Assembly (NCBI RefSeq): GCF_039655875.1 | Contig: NZ_JBBYXK010000005.1 | Coordinates: 186,001-250,000, forward strand | Direction of reading: 5' to 3' | Origin: Emcibacter sp. SYSU 3D8 | GTDB lineage: Bacteria > Pseudomonadota > Alphaproteobacteria > SMXS01 | DNA length: 64,000 nucleotides | Shown: positions 23,559 to 32,412 of the stretch, piece after piece | Position numbering within the stretch: the stretch's first letter is position 1 | Layout: every line of letters starts with the position of its first letter | The notes under the pieces: model-generated | Seen by the model: only the letters and a program-made list of their open reading frames with translations | Database searches by the model: none | Told to the model about the DNA's origin: nothing | Position numbers and translations under genes: made by a program

Positions 23559-23583
23559 GGAACTGAACAGCCACCGGGCCGTT
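23559..23583 (+). promoter_or_regulatory. EcfG-type promoter GGAAC-N16-CGTT
   Basis: This exact match lies 43 nt upstream of the csbD-like start codon. Confidence 0.78.
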
Positions 23584-23626
23584 GAAGAAGGACTAACTCC
23601 TCCCCACCCCGCGAAAGGAACGTTCT

Positions 23627-23812
23627 ATGGGTAGCACCGCTGACAAGGTCAAAGGCACCGCCAACGAAGCCGCCGGCAAGGCGCGCCAGGCCGCTGGCCG
23701 CGCAACGAATTCGCCGAAGACGGAAGCCAAGGGTGTCGCACAGGAAGCCAAGGGCAAGACCCAGAAGGCTGTGGGCGAGACCAAGGATGCCATCAAGAAG
23801 GCCACCAAGTAG
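23627..23812 (+). CDS. CsbD-family stress protein
   Basis: This 61-residue, Lys/Ala/Gly-rich helical protein has the CsbD pattern (DKVKGTANEAAGKARQAAG...EAKGKTQKAVG). In Bacillus CsbD is sigma-B dependent; in Alphaproteobacteria the family is commonly in the general stress regulon. The exact EcfG promoter upstream and the clean terminator downstream make this a monocistronic stress gene. The molecular role is unknown. Confidence 0.93.
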   Translation: MGSTADKVKGTANEAAGKARQAAGRATNSPKTEAKGVAQEAKGKTQKAVGETKDAIKKATK

Positions 23813-23849
23813 CGGCCTGTCGCTGGCTGCTTGATGCGCCTCAGAGAAG

Positions 23850-23879
23850 CGGTCCCCTGACCCCCGGGGGGCCGTTTTT
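23850..23879 (+). terminator. Rho-independent terminator of csbD-like gene
   Basis: The stem CGGTCCCC / GGGGGCCG includes one G-T pair, has a short C-rich loop and is followed by TTTTT. The 190 nt from here to the DUF6481 stop hold no gene I can support. Confidence 0.78.
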
Positions 23880-24071
23880 CGTATGAAAAGGATAGCCGGC
23901 CCTCACGCGGACACAGCGATGCGGGGTTCTGTCCGGCCGCATGCATGGGCATCCGACCTCACGGTCGCCCCACGCATCGTCAACCAACCGGATGGCCTTT
24001 CCGGGGTAGCCAATCTCGCATCGCCGCCGAATTCCCCGCACGAAGGCGATCGGCGGCAGAAGAATGCGCCC

Positions 24072-24452
24072 TTACCTCTTGCGCGCCTTGCGAGCGGCAT
24101 AACGCGCGTCGCGCTTGGCTTTGCGCTCAACCTCCATCTCGGCTTCGCGGGCAGCCTTCTCGACCAGTTCGCGTTCCTTGCGGGCGATCTCGGCGAGATG
24201 CGCCGCTTCGCGCTCGGCGGCATTGCGCTTGGCCTCGGCCTCGCGGCGTTCCTTGTCGGCGGCGCGCTTGGCGCGCTTCTCCGCTTCGCGCTTCTCGCGC
24301 TCCTCGGCCGCAACCTTCCTGGCAGCCTGCCGTTCGGCGAATGCCGGATCGTTCACCGGATTCTTGGCTTTCGCCCGTTCGAGCAGCGCCTGCTTTGCCT
24401 TGGCCTGTTCGCTCAACCGGTCATTGAAACTACCGGTTTCCTTACCCTTCAT
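24072..24452 (-). CDS. DUF6481-type charged coiled-coil protein
   Basis: This 126-residue protein is almost entirely Ala/Glu/Lys/Arg and predicted to be one long helix or coiled coil from about residue 15. The N terminus SFNDRLSEQAKAKQALLERA and the basic end RDARYAARKARKR match the pattern of the DUF6481 family of Alphaproteobacteria, of unknown function. Low complexity lowers certainty of homology, but the reading frame and RBS (AGGTTC) look real. Confidence 0.75.
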   Translation of the reverse strand: MKGKETGSFNDRLSEQAKAKQALLERAKAKNPVNDPAFAERQAARKVAAEEREKREAEKRAKRAADKERREAEAKRNAAEREAAHLAEIARKERELVEKAAREAEMEVERKAKRDARYAARKARKR

Positions 24453-24576
24453 GTATCTGAACCTTCACTACCGTGCGCCGTGATGGACGCCCTGCCTGTA
24501 TAGAACAGGGTGTTTACGACCGAATCGATGGCCGAGTCCAGATTCCAGGTGGGTTGGCGCGGCGTTTTCGGCGAAA

Positions 24577-24900
24577 TCAGGCCAGCGCCGCATCCAGTGT
24601 GGGGTGCATATCGATGATCTTGGAGAAGCCGCTGACCGTGAAAACCTCCTGCACGCCCTGGGTCAGCGAGCACAACACGATCTTGCCACCCTTGGCCTTG
24701 GCGGCCTTGGCAGCGCTGAGAAAAACGCGCAAACCCGCCGACGACACATAGGTCAGCTTCGCACAATCGATAACGACCACGGTGCTCTGGTCGACAAGCG
24801 GCAACAGCGCGCTCTCGAAAGCCGGAGACGTCATGCTGTCGATCCGGCCTTCCGGGCGGACGACCAGCTTATCGCCAATGGTTTCGTGGGTGATTTCCAT
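24577..24900 (-). CDS. STAS-domain anti-anti-sigma factor antagonist (RsbV/SpoIIAA-like)
   Basis: This 107-residue single STAS domain has the phosphoacceptor region LTYVSSAGLRVFL near residues 49-61. Such proteins are phosphorylated on that Ser by RsbW-like kinases and dephosphorylated by PP2C phosphatases. Both partner types occur in the divergent operon: the HATPase at 28227 and the receiver-PP2C at 36813. The GPP34 gene is upstream on the same strand, 33 nt away. I infer that this is the switch component of the chemosensory output. Confidence 0.93.
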   Translation of the reverse strand: MEITHETIGDKLVVRPEGRIDSMTSPAFESALLPLVDQSTVVVIDCAKLTYVSSAGLRVFLSAAKAAKAKGGKIVLCSLTQGVQEVFTVSGFSKIIDMHPTLDAALA

Positions 24901-24933
24901 GATGTTCCCCTTGAATTCAGACTCGTGCAGTGA

Positions 24934-25587
24934 TCAGAGCGGCGCCATGAACAGGATCGGCGACGCAGTCCGGATGTCGGAGATCACGGCGGATACGGCC
25001 TGGGCGATCAATTCGAGGTTGCCAACTTCCTGGATGCGTGCGGAAAGCCGTTCGATTTCGGCCGGCGACATGAACAATTCCAGGATGCGTGTCTCGTAGG
25101 CCAGACTGATCAGCGCCACATCCTCGGAACTGGGAATGTCGTCGCTCATCAGCACGGAAAGAATTCGCAGCTTCGCTTCCTGCTGGATGACGCTGCTGAG
25201 CGGCGGATAGCGGCGACTCTTCAGCACCCACAGGAAGGATTCATCCTTCTTGGCCAGAATGCCCTTGTCGACGAGGCTCTGGAGGGCGGCGGCGTGAACC
25301 TCCCGCGCCACTTCCATCACATCATAGACAGCCGTCTGGATAGGCATCTTCTCGCCCTTGCCGGCGAGGTATTTGAGCGCCATGTCGAGATGCGCCTCGC
25401 CGGTCGGCTCCTTGTTGACAATAAAGAGTTCGCTGACGTCGTTGTCGATGCGGCTGCGAAACGCAAGGTCGATAAGGCTGGCGCCCGCGACGGCGGCGCG
25501 CACCGCCAGCTCCTCGCTCCAGCGCAGCAGCTTCCCCTCATCGTTCACAGTCAGAAGGATGATCTCTTCGCATACAGTAATGGACAT
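24934..25587 (-). CDS. GPP34/GOLPH3-domain protein
   Basis: This 217-residue protein has the GPP34 fold pattern (CEEIILLTVNDEGKL at the N terminus, LVDKGILAKKDESFLWVLKS in the middle). The eukaryotic members bind phosphatidylinositol-4-phosphate at Golgi membranes. Bacterial and actinobacterial homologues have unknown roles, mostly peripheral membrane. It is co-directional with the STAS gene, 33 nt downstream, and divergent from the chemosensory operon. That makes it a candidate membrane-associated partner of the switch. ATG 25587 is chosen because homology starts there. Confidence 0.82.
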   Translation of the reverse strand: MSITVCEEIILLTVNDEGKLLRWSEELAVRAAVAGASLIDLAFRSRIDNDVSELFIVNKEPTGEAHLDMALKYLAGKGEKMPIQTAVYDVMEVAREVHAAALQSLVDKGILAKKDESFLWVLKSRRYPPLSSVIQQEAKLRILSVLMSDDIPSSEDVALISLAYETRILELFMSPAEIERLSARIQEVGNLELIAQAVSAVISDIRTASPILFMAPL

Positions 25588-25921
25588 GGACCGCCCCTGA
25601 ATCAGAAATGCTTCAGGCAGATCGAATGCCGAAAGCGCATGCTGGACTCCCCGCCCGGCGGCTTGTTTCACCGCCAGCCAGACACCGGAAGACGTTAGCC
25701 GCTTTTGCCCGTAAAGAGAACCGGGCTTTTGGCCACGAGCGGTCGACCGGCGCAGGTCTGCCGTCCCGGCGACAGGCGACATAAATTCGTTGTTATAAAA
25801 AGTCTTGGGGCACTACCCTTACCTGTTGCCTGAAGCATGCATGTTGTCATTGGGAAAACCGGCGATGTCCGGGGACCGGAGGGGCGGGCCCGTTGGAACC
25901 GGAAGCAGGGGGGAAACCAGC
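25588..25921. other. 334-nt divergent control region of the partner switch and chemosensory operon
   Basis: This region separates GPP34-STAS (minus) from the Wsp-like operon (plus). Frames read into it on both strands but lack coding character. It contains an AT-rich patch around 25788-25807 (TTCGTTGTTATAAAA), which is the likeliest promoter area. I find no EcfG-type site, long inverted repeat or small gene in it. Confidence 0.5.
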
Positions 25922-26626
25922 ATGAGCGTCCACGCATCCCAGTCGCCGGCATTGCGGGCGCGCCTCCGGCGGAGCCTGATCCAGCTAGGCAGTCTGCTTG
26001 CGATCGCTCTTGTCGTGGTGGGCGTCTTCGCCATGTTCTCGGTGTGGTCGCTCAACCGTGCTCATCTCGCCAATGAGGCCGTGGCGTCCCAGTTCCTGTT
26101 TGCGCTCGATGACGGACGCTCGGCCCAGACCCATTTCAAAATCCAGGTGCAGGAGTGGAAGAACATCCTGCTGCGTGGTTCGCAGGAGCAGGACTACACG
26201 CACCACTTCGATGCATTCGAACACGAAGAGTCCGAGGTCCAGACTCGCCTCGCCAGCCTAGAAGAGCGAGCCCGGGGAGTCGATCTGCCGCAACTCGCCT
26301 CGACCGCGCAAGACCTGGCCGATGAGCATCGATCGCTCGGCGAAACCTACCGCAATGCGCTGGAACGCGGCAGGCGTATGGCGTGGGATCCTTTTGCCAT
26401 CGACCAGCAAGTCCGCGGAATCGACCGCAGCCTGAATGATGGCCTGGACCAGGTGGCCGAAGCGCTGCTGTCGGCGACGGCCGAAAGGCGCACAAACGCC
26501 GCACGGCAGGAACGGGGCCGCTACCACGCGCTGCGCGACTTCATGGGCTGGAGCGTCGCCGGCGCCATCGCCATGGTCGGGCTGGTGCTGTGGACCGCGC
26601 TGCGCCGGAGAACGGGGCAGGCATGA
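25922..26626 (+). CDS. Two-helix membrane protein with 4-helix-bundle sensor-like periplasmic domain
   Basis: This 235-residue protein starts at ATG 25922 behind GGGGGGAA. One membrane helix (LGSLLAIALVVVGVFAMFSV) lies near residues 20-40. An acidic helical domain of about 165 residues follows, with KIQVQEWKNILLRG as the typical MCP-sensor helix. A second membrane helix lies near residues 208-226, and then only a short basic tail. It looks like the sensory half of a chemoreceptor without HAMP or signalling parts. Its stop overlaps the next gene by ATGA. It may present a signal to the receptor at 28654 or to the transporter. Confidence 0.82.
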   Translation: MSVHASQSPALRARLRRSLIQLGSLLAIALVVVGVFAMFSVWSLNRAHLANEAVASQFLFALDDGRSAQTHFKIQVQEWKNILLRGSQEQDYTHHFDAFEHEESEVQTRLASLEERARGVDLPQLASTAQDLADEHRSLGETYRNALERGRRMAWDPFAIDQQVRGIDRSLNDGLDQVAEALLSATAERRTNAARQERGRYHALRDFMGWSVAGAIAMVGLVLWTALRRRTGQA

Positions 26627-28230
26627 GCGCCGCCCCCTCGATCATCGCCGGCTTCGGCCTGTTCTTCGTCGGCATTCGGCTGATCGGCGACCACATGCAG
26701 CAAATGGCGACCCGGCGGGTACGCCAGTATCTGGGCAAGGCGATGCTGAGGCCGGGCGTGGCCCCGCTTGCCGGATTCGGTCTTGGCGCCCTGGTCCAGA
26801 GCACCACCGGGGTGACGTTCATCGTCATGAGCCTGCTGGCGTCGGGATTGCTGGCCATGGCCCCTGCCATGTCGGTGTTGGCATGGTCGAATGTGGGCAC
26901 ATCGGTGCTGGTCGTCCTGTCCACCTTCAACCTCAAGACGATGGCGCTTTACCTGCTCGGACTGATCGGCCTGTCCTACTTTCAGGGCTACGACAAGGCG
27001 CCGCGCACCAAGCATCTGGTCACCGCCGCGCTGGGCGTCGCGCTGCTCTTCCTGGGGCTTTCCCTGGTCAAGGACGGCGTCGAGGGTGTGCGCGGCGATC
27101 CGTGGGTCGAGGAATTCGTGCTCTTCGCCGGCGAGAGCGGCACCATCGCGCTGCTCGTCGGGCTGGTGCTGGCGGTGGCGGCACAATCGTCGGCAACCGT
27201 GACCATCCTGGGCCTGCCGTTGGTCAGCGCCGGTATTCTGGACGAGCCCCAGATGATCCTGATCGTCTACGGCGCCAGTGTCGGCTCGGGCCTTGGAGTC
27301 ATGCTGCTGTCGTCGAACCTGGACGGCACCGCACGGCAACTGGCGCTATTCCAGTCTTGCCTGAAGCTGCTGGCGGCAGCGGTGTTCGTGCCGCTGCATC
27401 TGATCGAGCAGGCTTGGCATGTCCCGCTGGTGCAGGCTGGCGCCCAGGCTCTCTCGTCCTCATCCGACACACGCATCGCGCTGGTCTATGTCCTGTTCCA
27501 GATCGGCGCCGCGCTGCTGGGATGGATATTCCGGGCGCCGCTGGCCCGGATGCTCGCCGCGCTGTCGCCGCCGACCGAACAGGAAACCCTGATGCGCCCC
27601 CAGTTCCTGTTCGACGAGGCCATCGGCGATCCGGACACGGCACTGGCGCTGGTCGACCGCGAGCAGGCACGGTTGCTGTCATTCCTGCCGGCCTATCTCG
27701 ACGGCGCCCGCCCGGAAAGCGAGCGCTCGGCGGACGCCCTGCCGCTTGCCACAAGGCACGGCGCCAGCACGGCGGTGGCGGACGAAACCGACATATTCCT
27801 GTCCGAGGTGCTGGCGGCCAATCCGGGCTATGACGGCGTGGACCGCGTATTCGAGGCGCGATCGCGGCTGCATACCCTGCAATCACTCCAGACCTGCCTC
27901 CACGATTTCGCCCGTCATGCGACCGGCCTGTCAGTCGGCAGCGACCATTCCCTGGGCACCAGTCTCGTGGAATCACTGCACTTGCTGCTGACGATGGTGG
28001 CCGAAATCAGCCAAACCGGCGATAGTGTCGACCGGGCGCTACTGGACGAACTCACCTCGGATCGGTCGGACATGATGGACGGGATCAGGAAACAGCTTCT
28101 GGGGGAAGCCTCCACCGCCTCGGTCCGCGAGGCGTTCCTGGTCGCGACCATGCTGTTCGAGCGTGCGGTCTGGCTGGTGCGCGAGTTACGGCTGGCGACT
28201 GCCGAAGACGTGGCGGAGCCGGCGCGATGA
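26623..28230 (+). CDS. Na/Pi-cotransporter family protein with PhoU-like C-terminal domain
   Basis: This 535-residue membrane protein carries two inverted Na_Pi_cotrans repeats, each with the QS-S/T-T motif region (LVQSTTGVTF near residue 58 and AQSSATVTILG near residue 188). The C-terminal 200 residues form helical PhoU-like repeats. The family moves phosphate or acts as a phosphate-linked regulator (YjbB/NptA type). The gene overlaps the genes on both sides by 4 nt and is embedded in a chemosensory operon, which is unusual. It suggests that phosphate or ion flux is the sensed or controlled quantity. Confidence 0.9.
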   Translation: MSAAPSIIAGFGLFFVGIRLIGDHMQQMATRRVRQYLGKAMLRPGVAPLAGFGLGALVQSTTGVTFIVMSLLASGLLAMAPAMSVLAWSNVGTSVLVVLSTFNLKTMALYLLGLIGLSYFQGYDKAPRTKHLVTAALGVALLFLGLSLVKDGVEGVRGDPWVEEFVLFAGESGTIALLVGLVLAVAAQSSATVTILGLPLVSAGILDEPQMILIVYGASVGSGLGVMLLSSNLDGTARQLALFQSCLKLLAAAVFVPLHLIEQAWHVPLVQAGAQALSSSSDTRIALVYVLFQIGAALLGWIFRAPLARMLAALSPPTEQETLMRPQFLFDEAIGDPDTALALVDREQARLLSFLPAYLDGARPESERSADALPLATRHGASTAVADETDIFLSEVLAANPGYDGVDRVFEARSRLHTLQSLQTCLHDFARHATGLSVGSDHSLGTSLVESLHLLLTMVAEISQTGDSVDRALLDELTSDRSDMMDGIRKQLLGEASTASVREAFLVATMLFERAVWLVRELRLATAEDVAEPAR

Positions 28231-28670
28231 GCCTGGAATTTTCAACGACAATGGCCAACGACATGGCGGATCTGGGGCGGCTGCCGCCCGAGATCGAAGC
28301 ATTCGCCGAACGGGCCGATCTGCCGGCGGACGTGGCCATGCATATCGACCTCGTCCTCGACGAGTTGCTCGTGAACACCATCAGCTATGGCTTTCCGGAT
28401 GGGCGCCCCGGCAAGATCACGGTACGGATGCGCGTGGAAGACGATGTCGTCATCGTCATCGAGGACGATGGCGATGCCTTCGATCCGCTCGGCGCACCGC
28501 CGCCCGACGTCGAGAGCGACCTGGAGAACCGGCCCGTCGGAGGGCTGGGCGTCCATCTCGTCCGCACCATGATGGATTCGGTCGACTATCAGCGCATCGA
28601 CGGTATCAACCGCCTTACACTCACCAAACAGCTTCCAAGGTCAGGCCAGCACCATGCAAGCAATACCTGA
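28227..28670 (+). CDS. RsbW-like anti-sigma/serine kinase (HATPase_c_2)
   Basis: This 147-residue GHKL ATPase domain has the N box DELLVNTISYGF near residue 46, the G1 box DDGDAFDP and the G2 box GGLGVHLVR. This is the form found in anti-sigma factor kinases that phosphorylate STAS antagonists. There is no receiver or transmembrane part. It overlaps the Na/Pi gene by 4 nt and the MCP gene by 17 nt. The natural substrate is the STAS protein at 24577. The target it inhibits when free (sigma factor, FlgM-like or cyclase) is not visible. Confidence 0.9.
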   Translation: MSLEFSTTMANDMADLGRLPPEIEAFAERADLPADVAMHIDLVLDELLVNTISYGFPDGRPGKITVRMRVEDDVVIVIEDDGDAFDPLGAPPPDVESDLENRPVGGLGVHLVRTMMDSVDYQRIDGINRLTLTKQLPRSGQHHASNT

Positions 28671-30789
28671 GACGCCACGCAAAGGACCCCGCTGGGATTG
28701 GCTCGGCCGCCTGGGAATCAGGGGCAGACTGGCGTTGATGGGCCTACTGCCGATGTCGCTCCTGCTGACGCTGCTGGTGGTGGTGCAAGGCTGGATGCTG
28801 TTCGAGGCCTACCGCAAGGGCGGCGAGGATTTGCTCAGGCTGGAAGTACACGAAGTGTCGATGATCTATGACGGCTACGCGCAGGTCGCCAACACGGTGC
28901 CTCATGTGCTGGCGCTGGCGCAGGAGAACGGCCTGTTCGGCAGGCGGCGTGAGTCCCTGCAATTGCACCGGGCGGTTGTCGCAGCATTTCCCGATTTCGT
29001 CGGCAGCGCGCTGTCCTATGAACCCGATGCCGACAATCAGGATGCCGCCTTCCTGGCATCCGCCTCGGACCTCGAGAAGCGGGCGCTCGACGAGAACGGG
29101 CGGCTTATCGCCTATTGGTATCACGACGCACGGGACGGCGACGCGATCAAGCTGGCGCCGCTGAGCGGATTGGACACCAGCTACTATTACCGCGGCGTGA
29201 AGAACCGCTTCGACAACCTTCCCGAATCCTCGGGTGTCGCCATCGACGGCGGATTGAGCAAGCTGTGGCGTGATCCGGTGCCCGGCGGCACCAGCCCGAT
29301 CCGCCCGATGATCACCGAGCCCTACATGTACGAGGGCAAGCTGATGGTGGAGCACATTTTCCCTATCACCCGCGACGGCAATTTCCTGGGTGTCGCCACG
29401 GCCGACCGGTCACTGGACTGGATCGAGGGAGACCTGAAGAAGCAACGGCGGTACGAAGGCGGCGAGTTCATCGTGATCAGTGAACGGGGCCGTATCATCG
29501 CCGATACGTCAAATTCGACGTTGCGCACGCAGAAGATCGAAGACACGCCCCGCGCCCGAATCCTGGAAGCGGTTTATGCGGGCAAGGACCGGTATCTCAG
29601 CGTCGACCAGGACCCCGTGACCGGAGAGAGCGCCTATTTCGCCGCGGCCAGGATTCCAAGCAATGGCTGGCGCCTCGTCATGGTCGTGCCGCAGTCCGAG
29701 GTGCTTGCACCCGCCTGGCACGGCGTCCGCATCTCAATGCTGATCGCCGGTCTGGGCGCCGTTGCGCTGATCTTGCTGGTGGCCAGCCTGATCAACAATG
29801 TGGCGAGGCGGATGGGTGTCGCGGCCGCCGCCGCCGAGCGCGTGGCCCAGGGCGACCTGACGGTTGCCGTGCAAGCCGGAGGAAACGATGAATCCGGGCG
29901 GCTGCTGACGGCGGTGGGCACCATGGTGTCATCGCTCACCAGTCTGGTGCAGCGGATCAAGCTGGCCAGCGTGCAACTGGTATCGACGGCAACCGGCGTC
30001 GCGGCCATCTCGCGGGAGCAGGAAGGCAATGTGACCGATCTGGGCGCATCCTCGAGCCAGATCGCTGCGGCCGTACGCGAGATCGGCGCCACGTCGGTCG
30101 AGCTGTCGAAGACCATGGGCGAGATAACCGATGCCACGGAAGCAACGGCAAGTCTTGCCGGCCAGGGCCAATCGTCGCTGGCGAGCATGGAGCAAGCCAT
30201 GGGCGGCCTGGGTCAGGCAACCTCGACGATCTCGGAAAAGCTGTCGGTGATCAGCGACCGCGCCACCAATATCGGCAGCGTGGTCACCACCATCACCAAG
30301 GTGGCGGACCAGACCAACCTGCTGTCGCTGAACGCCGCCATCGAGGCCGAGAAGGCCGGCGAGGCAGGCCGTGGCTTTGCCGTCGTCGCCCGCGAGATCA
30401 GGCGGCTCGCCGACCAGACCGCCGTCGCGACCCTGGATATCGACAATCTGGTGCGCGAGATGCAGTCCGCGGTCTCGAGCGGCGTCATGGAAATGGACCG
30501 CTTCACCGAGGAGGTGCGCCGAAGCGTGGCGGATGCGGGCGCGGTAGGCGAGCAGTTCGCCGCCATCCTGGAGCAGATCCAGACATTGTCGCCCCGGCTT
30601 GCGGCCCTGCATGACGGCATGCAGAGCCAGAATGTGGGCGAGCAGCAGATCAACGAGGCCATGCTGCAGCTCGTCGACATCGCGCGCCGGTCGGCGGATT
30701 CACTGCAGGATTTCCACCAGTCGGCCGATCAACTCAACGCTGCCGTCGCGTCGCTGGAATCCGAGCTGGGGCGGTTCAAGACAGAGTAG
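28654..30789 (+). CDS. Methyl-accepting chemotaxis protein, WspA-like
   Basis: This 711-residue receptor has a transmembrane helix near residues 28-52, a large periplasmic dCache-type domain to about residue 355, a second membrane helix (LIAGLGAVALILLVASLI), HAMP, and a cytoplasmic signalling domain. The hairpin tip region DQTNLLSLNAAIEAEKAGEA and the following RRLADQTAVAT are very like WspA of Pseudomonas. The C-terminal part QNVGEQQINEAMLQLVDI is also WspA-like. It heads the signalling half of the operon. The ligand is unknown, and surface contact or envelope stress is the signal class for WspA. Confidence 0.95.
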   Translation: MQAIPETPRKGPRWDWLGRLGIRGRLALMGLLPMSLLLTLLVVVQGWMLFEAYRKGGEDLLRLEVHEVSMIYDGYAQVANTVPHVLALAQENGLFGRRRESLQLHRAVVAAFPDFVGSALSYEPDADNQDAAFLASASDLEKRALDENGRLIAYWYHDARDGDAIKLAPLSGLDTSYYYRGVKNRFDNLPESSGVAIDGGLSKLWRDPVPGGTSPIRPMITEPYMYEGKLMVEHIFPITRDGNFLGVATADRSLDWIEGDLKKQRRYEGGEFIVISERGRIIADTSNSTLRTQKIEDTPRARILEAVYAGKDRYLSVDQDPVTGESAYFAAARIPSNGWRLVMVVPQSEVLAPAWHGVRISMLIAGLGAVALILLVASLINNVARRMGVAAAAAERVAQGDLTVAVQAGGNDESGRLLTAVGTMVSSLTSLVQRIKLASVQLVSTATGVAAISREQEGNVTDLGASSSQIAAAVREIGATSVELSKTMGEITDATEATASLAGQGQSSLASMEQAMGGLGQATSTISEKLSVISDRATNIGSVVTTITKVADQTNLLSLNAAIEAEKAGEAGRGFAVVAREIRRLADQTAVATLDIDNLVREMQSAVSSGVMEMDRFTEEVRRSVADAGAVGEQFAAILEQIQTLSPRLAALHDGMQSQNVGEQQINEAMLQLVDIARRSADSLQDFHQSADQLNAAVASLESELGRFKTE

Positions 30790-30793
30790 GCAC

Positions 30794-31249
30794 ATGCTGG
30801 CGCTGCTATTCCGATTGGGAACCGAGCAATTCGCGCTGGATCTGGCGGGGCTGACCGCCATCCTGCCGAATTCACGGATCAACCCGATCCCCTATGCGCC
30901 ACCGGAGATCTGCGGCGAGTTCAACTGGCGCGGCCGCATGGTGCCGGTGATCGACCTGCGCCAGATGTTCTTCGGCGAGTTTTGCGAATGGCACCTGACA
31001 ACACGGCTGATCGTGTTCCGCTGGCAGGGCAAGACCCATCGCGGCAACGTGGCGCTGCGCGCCGAAGGCATCACCGACACCATCGAATATCGTCCATCCG
31101 ACCTGCAAAAGCCCTCGGTCGCCCATCCCGAACGGCCCGGCGTGCTGGGCACGTTGATTGCCAACGGCAAGGTGGTCCGGTTGATCGAACCGCAGGCGCT
31201 GGTGTGGGATTCATTCCACGACGTGCTGTTCCGCGAGACCACCTCATGA
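30794..31249 (+). CDS. CheW-like adaptor, WspB-like
   Basis: This 151-residue CheW domain (LLFRLGTEQFALDLAGLTAI at the N terminus, FNWRGRMVPVIDLRQMF in the middle) couples the receptor to the CheA-type kinase. It starts 4 nt after the MCP stop and overlaps the methyltransferase by ATGA. By order and type it equals WspB. Confidence 0.93.
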   Translation: MLALLFRLGTEQFALDLAGLTAILPNSRINPIPYAPPEICGEFNWRGRMVPVIDLRQMFFGEFCEWHLTTRLIVFRWQGKTHRGNVALRAEGITDTIEYRPSDLQKPSVAHPERPGVLGTLIANGKVVRLIEPQALVWDSFHDVLFRETTS

Positions 31250-32412
31250 CTGCCTCCCGCGATGCCGAGGTGCTGGGAACCGTACGCACGCTGCTGCACG
31301 ACACGGCAGGCCTGGATGCGCAGGTGATGACCGAAAGCTGGCTCGGGTCGATCATCGACCACCGGCTGCGCCAGCGCGGCATGGACTGCGCGCCGTGGCT
31401 GGCAAGCCTGGGCACGGACAGGGCCGAGCAGGCCGCGCTGGTCGAGCGGGCGCTGGTCCACGAAACCTGGTTCTTCCGCGACGTGACGCCGTTCGATTAT
31501 CTGATGGATATGGCCCGCAAACACTGGCTTCGGCGCAGCGCCGCCAATCCGGTGCGGATCCTGAGCGCCCCCTGTGCCAGCGGCGAGGAAGCCTGGTCCA
31601 TCGCCGCCGCGCTGCTGGCGGCGGGCATGGCGCCCGGAACCATCGCCGTGGAGGCCATTGATCTGAGCGGCGCCATGGTGCAGACGGCGCGCACGGGCGT
31701 CTATGGCCCGCGCAGCCAGCGCAATCACCACGCCGGTATGCTGCAGCCCTACACAGAGAGCCTGCCCGGCGGCGGCGTGCGCATGGGCCGGCTGATCCGC
31801 GGCTGCGTGAAATTTTCGCCGATGAACCTGCTGCATCTGCCGCAAGGCAGGACATACGATGCCGTCTTCTGCCGCAACGCCCTGATGTACATGCACGAGG
31901 CGGCGCGGCGGCGCATTGTCGCATCGATCAGCGCCTCGCTGGCGCCCGGCGCACCCCTGTTTGTCGGCCATGCCGAGGCGGCCATGCTCATGGGCATGGG
32001 ATTTCGGGCGACCGGACCTAGCCGCGCGTTCTGCGTGACGGCGCCAAACGGCGCGGCGGCCCCGGTCCCCTGCGTGCCGCCGCGCGCTGCCGCAAAGCCC
32101 GCCGCCGCACCGGCAAGGAGGCCGGCGCCAAGGCCGGATGAACCGAGACCGGAACCCGATCTCGCGTCCCTGCTCGATGAGGCAAAAAAACTGGCCGACA
32201 GCGGCGCGCTTGCCGAGGCCATGATCCCATTGCAGCGCCTGCTCGGGACCAATCCCATGTGCGCGCAGGGTCATGCCCTTGCCGGCCTGATCCTTGCCGC
32301 CCGCGGCGACAAGACCGGCGCGGTCCGGCACTTGCGCAAGGCGCTGTTTCTCGACGCCACGGACGAGGCCAGCCGGGTCAGCCTCGACCACCTGCTGGGC
32401 GGCCGATCATGA
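31246..32412 (+). CDS. CheR-type methyltransferase with C-terminal TPR, WspC-like
   Basis: This 388-residue protein is an SAM-dependent receptor methyltransferase. Catalytic features include HETWFFRD near residue 70, LSAPCASGEEAWS (SAM loop) near 105, EAIDLSG, and YDAVFCRNALMYM. A Pro/Ala-rich linker from about residue 265 leads to a TPR-like helical C terminus (residues 305-385) typical of WspC. It balances the CheB at 35797. It overlaps its neighbours by 4 nt on both sides. Confidence 0.93.
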   Translation: MTASRDAEVLGTVRTLLHDTAGLDAQVMTESWLGSIIDHRLRQRGMDCAPWLASLGTDRAEQAALVERALVHETWFFRDVTPFDYLMDMARKHWLRRSAANPVRILSAPCASGEEAWSIAAALLAAGMAPGTIAVEAIDLSGAMVQTARTGVYGPRSQRNHHAGMLQPYTESLPGGGVRMGRLIRGCVKFSPMNLLHLPQGRTYDAVFCRNALMYMHEAARRRIVASISASLAPGAPLFVGHAEAAMLMGMGFRATGPSRAFCVTAPNGAAAPVPCVPPRAAAKPAAAPARRPAPRPDEPRPEPDLASLLDEAKKLADSGALAEAMIPLQRLLGTNPMCAQGHALAGLILAARGDKTGAVRHLRKALFLDATDEASRVSLDHLLGGRS

